In this document: positions 53,055-61,838 of the stretch, in pieces
How the letters are laid out: each line of letters starts with the position of its first letter
How positions within the stretch are numbered: position 1 is the stretch's first letter
NCBI RefSeq assembly: GCF_000507185.2
Contig: NZ_AYTM02000002.1
Coordinates: forward strand, 4,871,501-4,935,500
Source: Pseudomonas syringae KCTC 12500
GTDB lineage: Bacteria; Pseudomonadota; Gammaproteobacteria; Pseudomonadales; Pseudomonadaceae
Direction of reading: 5' to 3'
DNA length: 64,000 nucleotides
The notes under the pieces: generated by a model
The model's input: only the letters and a program-made list of their open reading frames with translations
What the model was told of the DNA's origin: nothing
The model's database searches: none
Program-made: the position numbers and the translations under genes

Positions 53055-53842
53055 GCAGCGCTATCGGTATCAAGACCGAACAGGATCTCGTGCAGCTGCG
53101 TATAGCCGGCAGACTGGCCGCCGATGTGCTTGCGATGATCACACCTTACGTCAAGGCTGGCGTCAGCACCGAAGCGCTCGACGATATCTGTAATGAATAC
53201 ATCGTCAAAGAGCTGAAAGTGATTCCTGCGAACGTCGGCTATCACGGTTTTACCAAGACCACCTGCATCTCTCCGAATGCCGTTGTGTGTCATGGCATAC
53301 CTTCTGCCACCGATATCCTCAAGGAAGGCGACATCGTCAATATCGATGTCGCGGTCATCAAGGACGGCTGGTACGGCGATACCAGCCGGATGTACCTGGT
53401 GGGTGAGGTCAGCCCTCTGGCCAGGCGTCTGGTCGAGACGACTTATGAGGCAACCCGTGCCGGTATCCATGCAGTGCGCCCTGGGGCAACCCTGGGTGAT
53501 ATCGGTTACGCCATCCAGAGCGTCGCTCATCGCGAAGGCTTCAGCGTGGTGCGCGAATATTGCGGACACGGCATCGGGCGCAAGTACCATGAAGAGCCGC
53601 AGGTTCTACACTACGGTGCACAGGGCAAAGGCCTCAAGCTGAAACCCGGCATGGTGTTCACCATCGAGCCGATGATCAATGCAGGCAGGGCTGGCACCCG
53701 GACACTGCCGGATGGCTGGACGGTTCTGACCAGCGACCTTTCACTGTCTGCGCAGTGGGAGCATATGGTTGCCGTCACCTCGACCGGTTTCGAGCTGCTA
53801 ACGCCGTGGCCTGATGGCACAGGCGATTACCCTGCCATCTGA
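53051..53842 (+). CDS. map: Type I methionine aminopeptidase
   Basis: 263 aa. Removes N-terminal Met. Metal ligands of the pita-bread fold are present: NIDVAVIKDGWYGDTSRM (two Asp), CGHGIGRKYHEEP (His), FTIEPMI (Glu) and QWEHMVAVT (Glu). A second, non-essential copy is likely elsewhere, given this unusual coupling with a ParD-like gene. Confidence 0.92.
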   Translation: MSSAIGIKTEQDLVQLRIAGRLAADVLAMITPYVKAGVSTEALDDICNEYIVKELKVIPANVGYHGFTKTTCISPNAVVCHGIPSATDILKEGDIVNIDVAVIKDGWYGDTSRMYLVGEVSPLARRLVETTYEATRAGIHAVRPGATLGDIGYAIQSVAHREGFSVVREYCGHGIGRKYHEEPQVLHYGAQGKGLKLKPGMVFTIEPMINAGRAGTRTLPDGWTVLTSDLSLSAQWEHMVAVTSTGFELLTPWPDGTGDYPAI

Positions 53843-53869
53843 TCCGGAAGCGGCTGGCAATACCTATGA

Positions 53870-53896
53870 ACAATGGCCTTTTTCGAAGGCCATTGT
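53870..53896. terminator. Stem-loop after map
   Basis: ACAATGGCCTT / AAGGCCATTGT, 11-bp perfect stem, 5-base loop, between convergent genes; T-run weak. Confidence 0.5.
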
Positions 53897-53917
53897 CTGG
53901 TTGAAGGGGACGATGCT

Positions 53918-54154
53918 TCAGGCTTGCAGCGGAGACCTTCTCCAATGTACCTGCGTCACGCCAAAGCGCTTGGCCTGCAAGGTTGCGACGCCCATCGGGC
54001 CTGCGGATATATTGCCGCTCACGGTCCCGACACCTGCATGCAGGGTCGCACAATGCAATGCGTCGCTCTGACACAATTGCTTTGCATGATGCAGAAAGCA
54101 GTGAGGTTCGCCGTTGAATTGATAGTGAATTTCAAATTCCGTTTGATGATTCAT
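53918..54154 (-). CDS. DUF6555-like small protein
   Basis: 78 aa. FEIHYQFNGEPHCFLHHAKQL, HAGVG and AKRFGVTQVHWRRS match the pattern of a small Pseudomonas-specific family (DUF6555). Function unknown. It converges on map. The 222 bases to endA contain no gene. Confidence 0.65.
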   Translation of the reverse strand: MNHQTEFEIHYQFNGEPHCFLHHAKQLCQSDALHCATLHAGVGTVSGNISAGPMGVATLQAKRFGVTQVHWRRSPLQA

Positions 54155-54376
54155 CTTTCCTGCCTGCGAACGTGATAATCAGCCTGATTTTTTTGGCATA
54201 TGCACGGGCAGAGTCTTCCCGATCACGCCCTTGTTTTCAGAGAGTAGAACGAAAATCGTACTGTTCATGGTTTGAGTTAACAGTTGTCCGATGAGTGGTT
54301 TTGGATTCACTCAAGTGCATCGGTCAATGGCCGAGCAATCCATCCGTTTGAGGGCTCGGCCTTTGATCAATCGTAG

Positions 54377-55078
54377 TTATTTACACGATTTCAGGTCTAC
54401 CGGGCCTACAAAGTCATTACCGCGTCCCATGACACAAGCGACCTGCTGGTTACGCTGGCGCTCCCATGCCTGAGGCGGATAGGTTTTGTTCCAGGCCTGA
54501 TAGAGCTGCTGGTCCTGGCGCGATAGGCGCAAGTTGTACTGTTTGCTCATGTAGAAGTAAGTGCGTGCGATCATGCCGCGTATCGAGGGGCGAGGCATGA
54601 CCTTTTTGGCCTTGAAATCCACTTGGGTCAGGCATGAACCGTACTGGCCCTTTTGCTCGGGTATCCAGCCAAAGCTGAAGTTGCTGCGGTCACCGTTGAC
54701 CTCGCCGATACTGGGCACCAGGTTATGCAGGTCTGCCTCAGCGCGTTTGTAGACCGGGTCAGTTTTTGTGCAGTTCTTGCGCCCGCCGTTCTGCCAGCAT
54801 TGGCGCAGATGCCCGATCTGCCAGGCAGGCACGATGTGTTCCCATTCAATACGACTGGCGCGCTTGGCGCTCTTGCGCGGTACATAGCCGCACCCAGCGA
54901 TATCGACCCGATTGCCCGTGTATTTGCAGCCGCAGTAAAACTCGGTCGACTGCGGTGCATACAAGCCCCAGGCAACTTTCTTGGCTTCGCTGAAAGTGCG
55001 CGGTGCTTGTGCCTGAGCGGCGAATGAGGCGGTGATGAGCAGGGTAGTGCAAAGCAGTGAGGAAAATCGAAACGTCAT
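54377..55078 (-). CDS. endA: Endonuclease I, secreted
   Basis: 233 aa from ATG 55078 with signal peptide (FSSLLCTTLLITASFAAQAQA, shortened). EndA/NucM family of periplasmic or secreted DNases: RIEWEHIVPAWQIG with the beta-beta-alpha-metal His, FYCGCKYTGN, HNLVPSIGEVNGDRSNF and disulfide Cys. It follows DUF1654 by 4 bases, sharing its LexA-controlled promoter. Confidence 0.92.
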   Translation of the reverse strand: MTFRFSSLLCTTLLITASFAAQAQAPRTFSEAKKVAWGLYAPQSTEFYCGCKYTGNRVDIAGCGYVPRKSAKRASRIEWEHIVPAWQIGHLRQCWQNGGRKNCTKTDPVYKRAEADLHNLVPSIGEVNGDRSNFSFGWIPEQKGQYGSCLTQVDFKAKKVMPRPSIRGMIARTYFYMSKQYNLRLSRQDQQLYQAWNKTYPPQAWERQRNQQVACVMGRGNDFVGPVDLKSCK

Positions 55079-55082
55079 GCCG

Positions 55083-55334
55083 TCAGTCTTCCTTCGGCAG
55101 CGTCCAGAAGATTTGCACGCCACCGTCGTCGCGCCAGGCGAGGGTGACATTGTCGTTCTCGGCTATTTCTTCAAGGAGCTGTGCCCAGTCGTCTTCTGCC
55201 TCGTCCGGCTGACGAAAGAGCAGGGCAGCCCTGGATTTCTGCGCGGTGGGCGAGTTGATGATCTTCTGTACCCGCATGCCCATGCGCTCGTAAGGGCCGG
55301 GAGTGGAGGGGGTCGCTGTGCTTTGTTTTGCCAC
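55083..55334 (-). CDS. DUF1654 protein
   Basis: 83 aa, GTG start 55334 (VAKQSTATPSTPGPYERMG). Family core: GMRVQKIINSPTAQKSRAAL, AQLLEEIAENDNVTLAWRDDG. Common beside DNA-damage genes in Pseudomonas; function unknown. First gene of an SOS operon with endA. Confidence 0.82.
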   Translation of the reverse strand: MAKQSTATPSTPGPYERMGMRVQKIINSPTAQKSRAALLFRQPDEAEDDWAQLLEEIAENDNVTLAWRDDGGVQIFWTLPKED

Positions 55335-55354
55335 GGAAAAAGGTCCCTGAATAT

Positions 55355-55374
55355 TGCTGTACGGGCATACAGTA
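55355..55374 (-). promoter_or_regulatory. LexA (SOS) box
   Basis: Read on the minus strand TACTGTATGCCCGTACAGCA: CTGT-N8-ACAG, 20 bases before the DUF1654 start. Confidence 0.75.
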
Positions 55375-55471
55375 TTTGAGTGTCGGATCTTTCGCAACAT
55401 CTATGTAAGATAAAGCGCTCGAAGTGGCACACTATTGCCTTGAAAAAAACCTGACGTTTCCGGAGTCACAC

Positions 55472-55696
55472 ATGAATATCAAGTCACTGGCATTTCCGTT
55501 ACTGGCCTCGGCAGTTGTGCTGCTGGCAGGCTGTTCCACGCCCTCGGTCGTCACGCTGCAAAACGGCACTCAGTATGTGACCAAAGACATGCCCAAGACC
55601 AAGACGCGCGACGGTTTCTACGAGTTCGAGGATATCTCCGGCAAGACAATCCGGATCAAGGCCGATGATGTGGCGACGGTCAAACCTGAAGAGTGA
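55472..55696 (+). CDS. YgdI/YgdR-family lipoprotein, copy 2
   Basis: 74 aa from ATG 55472 (CGGAG upstream). Lipobox LAGCSTP; core VVTLQNGTQYVTKDMPKTK and GFYEFEDISGK, clearly paralogous to the gene at 43375. Small envelope lipoprotein of unknown role. Confidence 0.88.
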   Translation: MNIKSLAFPLLASAVVLLAGCSTPSVVTLQNGTQYVTKDMPKTKTRDGFYEFEDISGKTIRIKADDVATVKPEE

Positions 55697-55808
55697 AACC
55701 CGACTGTTTGTGACGCCCGTTCCCTGCGCTAGCGGGGACGGGCAGCTCGGGAAGATTTAATTTCCGGTGGATTGACAAAGGCTGCAGCTTTTTCCATAGT
55801 TCGCTCCT

Positions 55809-55822
55809 CGCAAACGTTTGCG
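55809..55822. promoter_or_regulatory. LacI-family (RbsR) operator
   Basis: CGCAAACGTTTGCG, a perfect palindrome with the central ACGT and AAAC/GTTT arms typical of LacI/GalR operators, 68 bases before rbsB. RbsR, encoded in the operon, is the expected repressor. Confidence 0.85.
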
Positions 55823-55889
55823 CGGCGATGCCCGGCATCGATTCTGCGCCGTTCGCCCGAACAATAATCACAAGATCGGAGATGAACTC

Positions 55890-56849
55890 ATGAAGCTGCC
55901 ATTCGCTGGACGCCTTCTCGCTGTCGCCATGTTTGCTGCCGTCACGGCAGTCATGCCCCTTTCTACCGTCTATGCCCAGACGCCTGAAAAACCCAAGGTT
56001 GCACTGGTCATGAAGTCATTGGCCAACGAGTTCTTCCTGACCATGGAAGACGGTGCCAAGGCCTACCAGAAAGAACATGCCACCGAATTCGACCTGATCT
56101 CCAACGGGATCAAGGATGAGTCCGACACGTCGGCGCAGATCCGCATCGTCGAGCAGATGATCGCCTCCAACGTGAATGCGCTGGTGATCGCGCCCGCCGA
56201 CTCCAAAGCGCTGGTACCGGTGCTCAAGAAAGCCACCGATGCCGGAATCAAGGTCGTCAACATCGACAACCAGCTCGATGTCGACGTGCTCAAAAGCAAG
56301 AGCCTGCAAATTCCGTTCGTAGGGCCTGACAACCGCAAGGGTGCCAAGCTGGTGGGCGACTATCTGGCCAAGAAACTGACCGCTGGCGACGAGGTGGGCA
56401 TCATCGAAGGTGTGTCGACCACCAATAATGCTCAGCAACGCACCGCCGGTTTCAAGGACGCCATGGACGAAGCGAAAATGAAAGTGGTGTCCACGCAGTC
56501 CGGTAACTGGGAAATCGACAAGGGCAACGCTGTGGCCTCGGCGATGCTCAATGAATACCCGAACCTGAAAGCCCTGCTGGCCGGTAATGACAGCATGGCG
56601 CTGGGCGCCGTCTCTGCAGTGCGTGCGGCAGGCAAGGCTGGCAAGGTCATGGTCGTGGGCTACGACAACATCAATGCGATCAAGCCGATGCTCAAGGATG
56701 GCCGGGTTCTGGCCACGGCCGATCAGTACGCAGCCAAGCAGGCGGTCTTCGGCATAGACGCTGCCCTCAAGCTGGTCAAAGGCGAGAAGGTCGATACCAA
56801 CGATAAGGGCGTGATCGAAACGCCGGTGCAGCTCGTTACTCAACCTTGA
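55890..56849 (+). CDS. rbsB: Ribose ABC transporter, periplasmic binding protein
   Basis: 319 aa from ATG 55890. Signal peptide to about residue 30 (VYAQ), then the type I periplasmic binding fold: ALVMKSLANEFF, ALVIAPADSKALVP, VNIDNQLD, LAGNDSMALGAV. It captures ribose, here possibly released from nucleosides by the last gene of the operon. Followed by a hairpin that may favour rbsB mRNA. Confidence 0.93.
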   Translation: MKLPFAGRLLAVAMFAAVTAVMPLSTVYAQTPEKPKVALVMKSLANEFFLTMEDGAKAYQKEHATEFDLISNGIKDESDTSAQIRIVEQMIASNVNALVIAPADSKALVPVLKKATDAGIKVVNIDNQLDVDVLKSKSLQIPFVGPDNRKGAKLVGDYLAKKLTAGDEVGIIEGVSTTNNAQQRTAGFKDAMDEAKMKVVSTQSGNWEIDKGNAVASAMLNEYPNLKALLAGNDSMALGAVSAVRAAGKAGKVMVVGYDNINAIKPMLKDGRVLATADQYAAKQAVFGIDAALKLVKGEKVDTNDKGVIETPVQLVTQP

Positions 56850-56867
56850 TCCACGCCGTGTAAAGGT

Positions 56868-56888
56868 GCCCGTCCGCAGAGGACGGGC
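56868..56888 (+). other. Intergenic hairpin rbsB-rbsA
   Basis: GCCCGTCC / GGACGGGC with GCAGA loop. Hairpins here often protect the binding-protein mRNA or reduce read-through. Confidence 0.6.
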
Positions 56889-56902
56889 GCTGGGAGAAAT
56901 GT

Positions 56903-58456
56903 ATGTCAGCGTCTGCTCAGACAGCTGTTCTTTCGGTCAGTGGCATCGGCAAAACCTACGCACAGCCTGTACTCGGTGACGTCGACCTGACGTTGATGCG
57001 TGGCGAAGTGCTGGCCCTGACCGGGGAAAACGGTGCCGGTAAAAGCACCTTGTCGAAAATCATCGGCGGGCTGGTAACGCCTACCACCGGAAACATGGAA
57101 TTCCAGGGCCAGCCTTATCAGCCGGCAAGTCGTACCCAGGCCGAAAAACTCGGCATTCGTATGGTCATGCAGGAACTCAACCTGCTGCCGACCCTGACCG
57201 TGGCCGAAAATCTGTTTCTTCATGACCTGCCCCGCAGGGCCGGCTGGATCGACCGCAAGCGCTTGCGCGAAAACGCGATCGAGGCCATGGCCCAAGTGGG
57301 GCTGGACGCGATTGATCCCGACACGCTGGTCGGCGAGTTGGGGATTGGCCACCAACAGATGGTCGAGATCGCACGCAACCTGATCGGCGACTGTCACGTG
57401 CTGATTCTCGACGAACCCACTGCCATGCTCACCTCGCGTGAAGTGGAAATGCTCTTCGAGCAGATCACCCGACTGCAGGCGCGGGGCGTCTCGATCATCT
57501 ACATATCCCATCGGCTTGAAGAGCTTGCCAGGGTGTCCCAGCGCATCGCCGTGCTGCGCGACGGCAAACTGGTGTGTGTCGAGCCGATTTCCCGATACAA
57601 CAGTGAGCAACTGGTGACCCTGATGGTTGGCCGTGAGCTCGGCGAGCATATCGACATGGGCGCCCGGCAGATTGGCGAGGTGGCGCTGTCAGTCAAGGGG
57701 CTCAGTCGCGCCGGCAAGGTTCAGGATGTGTCCTTCGACGTGCGTCGAGGTGAAATCTTCGGTATTTCCGGGCTGATCGGTGCCGGGCGTACCGAGTTGT
57801 TGCGCCTGATCTACGGTGCAGACGTTGCCGACAGCGGTGACATCGAAGTCGGAAGGCCGCTGCAGAAGGTCAGCATTCGCTCGCCATCCGACGCAGTGGC
57901 GCAGGGTATCGCGCTGATCACGGAAGACCGGAAGAGCGAAGGCCTGCTGATGTCGCAATCGATCAGCGCCAACATTGCGCTGGGCAACATGCATTCGATT
58001 TCCAGCGCGGGCTTGGTCAACAGTGATGATGAGCTGAAACTGGCGCAGCGCCAGGTGGCGGCCATGCGCATTCGCAGTTCCAGTCCGGGCCAATTGGTCT
58101 CCGAGCTGTCGGGTGGCAATCAGCAGAAGGTGGTGATCGGTCGCTGGCTGGAACGTGACTGCACGGTAATGCTGTTCGACGAGCCGACACGGGGCATCGA
58201 CATCGGTGCCAAGTTCGATATCTACGCGCTGCTGGCCGAACTGACCCGTCAGGGCAGGGCGCTGGTGGTGGTTTCCAGTGATCTGCGCGAGCTGATGCTG
58301 ATTTGTGATCGTATCGGCGTGCTGTCTGCCGGTCGCCTGATCGACACGTTCGAGCGCGACAGCTGGACCCAGGACCAATTGCTGGCCGCTGCCTTCGCCG
58401 GTTATCAGAAACGTGACGCGCTGCTCAATGATGCGGCGCCCAGGAACGACTCATGA
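56903..58456 (+). CDS. rbsA: Ribose ABC transporter, ATPase
   Basis: 517 aa with two ABC cassettes, as in sugar transporters. First: GENGAGKSTLSKI (Walker A), LGIGHQQMVEIAR signature, LILDEPTAML (Walker B). Second: GLIGAGRTELLRL (degenerate Walker A), LSGGNQQKV, MLFDEPTRGID. Overlaps rbsC by four bases. Confidence 0.94.
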   Translation: MSASAQTAVLSVSGIGKTYAQPVLGDVDLTLMRGEVLALTGENGAGKSTLSKIIGGLVTPTTGNMEFQGQPYQPASRTQAEKLGIRMVMQELNLLPTLTVAENLFLHDLPRRAGWIDRKRLRENAIEAMAQVGLDAIDPDTLVGELGIGHQQMVEIARNLIGDCHVLILDEPTAMLTSREVEMLFEQITRLQARGVSIIYISHRLEELARVSQRIAVLRDGKLVCVEPISRYNSEQLVTLMVGRELGEHIDMGARQIGEVALSVKGLSRAGKVQDVSFDVRRGEIFGISGLIGAGRTELLRLIYGADVADSGDIEVGRPLQKVSIRSPSDAVAQGIALITEDRKSEGLLMSQSISANIALGNMHSISSAGLVNSDDELKLAQRQVAAMRIRSSSPGQLVSELSGGNQQKVVIGRWLERDCTVMLFDEPTRGIDIGAKFDIYALLAELTRQGRALVVVSSDLRELMLICDRIGVLSAGRLIDTFERDSWTQDQLLAAAFAGYQKRDALLNDAAPRNDS

Positions 58457-59445
58457 AAAATACTCCTTCTCCGACGCTGACCGCGCCGGTCCGTCGCGGC
58501 GGCAACTACCTTGGCCTCGGTACCTACATCGGGCTGGCCGGTGCGTTGCTGGTGATGATCGTGCTGTTCTCGCTGCTCAGCGATCACTTCCTGTCCTACC
58601 AGACCTTCAGCATGCTGGCTAACCAGATCCCGGACCTGATGGTGCTGTCGGTCGGCATGACGCTGATCCTCATCATCGGCGGCATCGACCTGTCGGTCGG
58701 CTCGGTGCTGGCCCTGGCTGCTTCGGCGGTCAGTGTGGCAATCCTCGGCTGGGGCTGGAGCGTGTTTCCGGCTGCGTTACTGGGCATTGCCTGTGCGACG
58801 CTGGCGGGTACGATCACCGGTTCGATTACGGTTGCCTGGCGCATCCCTTCGTTCATCGTGTCTCTGGGCGTGCTGGAAATGGCCCGTGGCGCGGCCTATC
58901 AGATGACCAATTCGCGTACCGCCTACATCGGTGATTCGTTCGCCTGGCTGTCCGATCCGATTGCCTTTGGCATTGCGCCGTCCTTCATCATCGCTTTGCT
59001 GGTCATCTTCGTCGCTCAGGCGGTACTGACCCGCACCGTTTTCGGTCGCTACCTGATCGGCATCGGCACCAATGAAGAGGCCGTGCGTCTGGCGGGTATC
59101 AATCCCAAGCCTTACAAGATTCTGGTGTTCTCGCTGATGGGGCTGCTGGCCGGTGTTGCGGCACTGTTCCAGATATCCAGGCTGGAAGCGGCCGACCCTA
59201 ATGCCGGTGCCGGGCTCGAGCTGCAGGTCATTGCGGCAGTGGTGATCGGCGGTACCAGCCTGATGGGCGGTCGCGGTTCGATCATCAGCACCTTTTTCGG
59301 TGTGCTGATCATTTCTGTGCTGGCCGCAGGCTTGGCGCAGATCGGTGCGACCGAGCCGACCAAGCGGATCATCACCGGTGCGGTGATCGTGATCGCTGTG
59401 GTGCTGGACACCTATCGCAGCCACCGGGCTCGGCGCCAGGGCTGA
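58453..59445 (+). CDS. rbsC: Ribose ABC transporter, permease
   Basis: 330 aa, eight to ten membrane segments, BPD_transp_2 family: MTLILIIGGIDLSVGSVLAL, NEEAVRLAGINPKPYKILVF, AAVVIGGTSLMGGRGS. rbsR starts one base after its stop. Confidence 0.94.
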   Translation: MKNTPSPTLTAPVRRGGNYLGLGTYIGLAGALLVMIVLFSLLSDHFLSYQTFSMLANQIPDLMVLSVGMTLILIIGGIDLSVGSVLALAASAVSVAILGWGWSVFPAALLGIACATLAGTITGSITVAWRIPSFIVSLGVLEMARGAAYQMTNSRTAYIGDSFAWLSDPIAFGIAPSFIIALLVIFVAQAVLTRTVFGRYLIGIGTNEEAVRLAGINPKPYKILVFSLMGLLAGVAALFQISRLEAADPNAGAGLELQVIAAVVIGGTSLMGGRGSIISTFFGVLIISVLAAGLAQIGATEPTKRIITGAVIVIAVVLDTYRSHRARRQG

Positions 59446-59446
59446 T

Positions 59447-60463
59447 ATGGCAACCATCAAGGATGTCGCGGCCCTTGCGGGTATCTCGTACACCACGGTT
59501 TCCCACGTGCTGAACAAGACCCGGCCGGTCAGCGAGCCGGTCAGGCTCAAGGTCGAAGCCGCCATTGCACAGCTCGATTATGTGCCCAGTGCAGTGGCGC
59601 GTTCGCTGAAGGCCAAGACCACCTCGACCATCGGTCTGTTGATTCCCAACGGTATGAACCCGTACTTCGCCGAGTTGGCGCGGGGCATCGAGGATTACTG
59701 CGAGCGCAATGGTTTTTGTGTGATCCTCTGCAACTCCGATGACAATCCGGAGAAACAGCGTGGTTATCTGCGAGTGCTGCTGGAAAAGCGCGTGGACGGT
59801 CTGATTGTCTCTTCGGTCGGTGGTGATGCCGGTGTTGCAGGCGGACTTGCCGAGGTCCGTACGCCGCTGGTGATCGTTGACCGGGAACTGGACGGTATCG
59901 ATGCCGACATGATCCGTATCGACCATGAGCAGGGCGCTTATCTGGCGACTCGGCGCTTGCTGGACCTGGGGCATCGCGCCATTGCCTGTATCGGCGGGCC
60001 AGTTCATAGCACCGTGGCCGAGATGCGTCTGGCGGGTTATCGGCGCGCCCTGCAGCAGGCGTCCGTCCAGGTCCGGGCCGAATGGGCGCTGCACAGTGAG
60101 TTCACCAGCTCTGCCGGTCATGAGGCCGCGCGCCAACTGCTGGAAGAACGCCCGCCGACCGCGATTTTTGCCGGCAACGACGTGATTGCCATCGGTGTGC
60201 TGCGCGCCGCCGCCGAGCGCTTGATTCGCGTGCCTCAGGACCTGTCGGTGATCGGTTTCGATGATATCCAGATGAGTCGCTACGTTTATCCTGCGCTCAC
60301 CACCGTGGGGCAGTCGATCATGCAATTGGGCGAAACCGCTGCAGAAATGCTGCTGAGCAGAATCACCACACCCCATGGGCTTCCTGCCGAAAAAAGACTC
60401 GTGACGCCCAGCGTCGTGGTGCGCGAGTCCACGGCAGCGCCAAACACTTTGTCCAACGAATGA
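59447..60463 (+). CDS. rbsR: LacI-family ribose repressor
   Basis: 338 aa. N-terminal LacI helix-turn-helix (TIKDVAALAGISYTTVSHVL, hinge VARSLKAKTTSTIGLL) and sugar-binding domain (AIFAGNDVIAIGVLRAA, VIGFDDIQMSRYVYPALTTV). It sits inside the operon and should bind the palindrome at 55809. Confidence 0.92.
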   Translation: MATIKDVAALAGISYTTVSHVLNKTRPVSEPVRLKVEAAIAQLDYVPSAVARSLKAKTTSTIGLLIPNGMNPYFAELARGIEDYCERNGFCVILCNSDDNPEKQRGYLRVLLEKRVDGLIVSSVGGDAGVAGGLAEVRTPLVIVDRELDGIDADMIRIDHEQGAYLATRRLLDLGHRAIACIGGPVHSTVAEMRLAGYRRALQQASVQVRAEWALHSEFTSSAGHEAARQLLEERPPTAIFAGNDVIAIGVLRAAAERLIRVPQDLSVIGFDDIQMSRYVYPALTTVGQSIMQLGETAAEMLLSRITTPHGLPAEKRLVTPSVVVRESTAAPNTLSNE

Positions 60464-60493
60464 CGTGCACGTACAGCAACGGATTAATGAGCC

Positions 60494-61414
60494 ATGCAAG
60501 CAAAAATAGTGATAGTGGGCAGTCTGAACATGGATCTGGTCATCCGCGCCCAGCGTCTGCCGCGTCCCGGCGAGACCTTGAGCGGGGAAACATTTGACAC
60601 CGTGCCGGGCGGCAAGGGTGCGAATCAGGCGGTCGCTGCGGCACGTCTGGGCGCCAGCGTGGCGATGATCGGTTGTGTCGGGGCCGATGCCTACGGCGAA
60701 CAATTGCGTGCAGCGTTGCTGGCCGAGCAGATCGATTGTCAGGCGGTGACCGTCGTTGAGGGCGTGTCCACCGGTATCGCCTCGATCGTGGTCGACGCCA
60801 ACAGCCAGAACGCCATTGTCATCGTGGCCGGTGGCAATGGTCGGCTCAGTCCGGCATTGATCGAGCGCTTCGACACGCTGCTGGCGGATTCGCAAATCGT
60901 CATCTGCCAGCTCGAAGTGCCGACCGAGACCGTTTTCCATACCTTGGCCCGCGCCCGTGCGCTGGGCAAGACCGTCATTCTCAATCCTGCGCCTGCCAGC
61001 GAGCCCTTGCCGGCAAACTGGTATGCCCTGATCGACTACCTGATCCCGAACGAAAGCGAAGCGCAGACCCTGACCGGTGTAAACGTTGACTCACCGGCTG
61101 CCGCTGAAAACGCGGCATCATCCATGCTGGCGGCCGGCGCGCGCAACGTGATCATTACCCTCGGCGAGCATGGAACCCTGTTCGCCAATGCGTCTGGCAT
61201 GGAGCATATTCCAGCGCGACGCGTGCAGGCCGTGGACACCACCGCTGCAGGTGATACCTTTGTCGGCGGTTTTGCGGCGGCATTGTCCGCAGGCCATGGC
61301 GAGTTGCAGGCAATTCGTTTCGGTCAGGCTGCGGCGGCCATCTCCGTCACCCGAGCGGGTGCCCAGCCGTCCATCCCGACGTTTGAGGAAGTACAGGAAT
61401 TCAATTCGCTATGA
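60494..61414 (+). CDS. rbsK: Ribokinase
   Basis: 306 aa, PfkB family: [37 protein letters not shown], and [17 protein letters not shown] with the catalytic Asp. Phosphorylates ribose to ribose 5-phosphate. Overlaps rbsD (ATGA). Confidence 0.94.
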   Translation: MQAKIVIVGSLNMDLVIRAQRLPRPGETLSGETFDTVPGGKGANQAVAAARLGASVAMIGCVGADAYGEQLRAALLAEQIDCQAVTVVEGVSTGIASIVVDANSQNAIVIVAGGNGRLSPALIERFDTLLADSQIVICQLEVPTETVFHTLARARALGKTVILNPAPASEPLPANWYALIDYLIPNESEAQTLTGVNVDSPAAAENAASSMLAAGARNVIITLGEHGTLFANASGMEHIPARRVQAVDTTAAGDTFVGGFAAALSAGHGELQAIRFGQAAAAISVTRAGAQPSIPTFEEVQEFNSL

Positions 61415-61815
61415 AAAAGACCCCGTTACTCAATATTGCCCTGTCCCGCGTGATTGCATCGCTGGGCCACGGTGACATCCTGATGATCGTCGACGCCGGC
61501 ATGCCAGTACCGGCAGGCGTCGAACTGATCGACCTCGCGCTGACCCGCGGTGTGCCGGATTTCATCAGTGTGCTGGATGTCGTGCTGAGTGAAATGCAGG
61601 TTGAAAGCCATGTGCTGGCCAGCGAGATGGCCGAGGTCAAGCCGCCTGCGTTGCAGGTGATCGAAAGCCTGAATCTCGACGACCAATTGGGGCAACAACG
61701 CTGGATAAGCCATGAAGACCTCAAGGTCTTGAGTCGCAAGGCCAAGGCAATCATCCGTACCGGAGAATGTCAGCCGTACAGTAATGTGGCGCTGGTATCC
61801 GGAGTCGTCTTCTAG
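61411..61815 (+). CDS. rbsD: D-ribose pyranase
   Basis: 134 aa: GHGD motif with catalytic His ([18 protein letters not shown]), and [15 protein letters not shown] at the end. Converts beta-pyranose to beta-furanose ribose for RbsK. Confidence 0.93.
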   Translation: MKKTPLLNIALSRVIASLGHGDILMIVDAGMPVPAGVELIDLALTRGVPDFISVLDVVLSEMQVESHVLASEMAEVKPPALQVIESLNLDDQLGQQRWISHEDLKVLSRKAKAIIRTGECQPYSNVALVSGVVF

Positions 61816-61838
61816 TTATTCAAGAAAGGGAGTTTCAT

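Noticed and set aside
59372..60940. 522-codon minus-strand frame across rbsR/rbsK
   Set aside because: Long shadow frame in GC-rich coding DNA; His/Gln-rich with no motif, while rbsR and rbsK are unmistakable.
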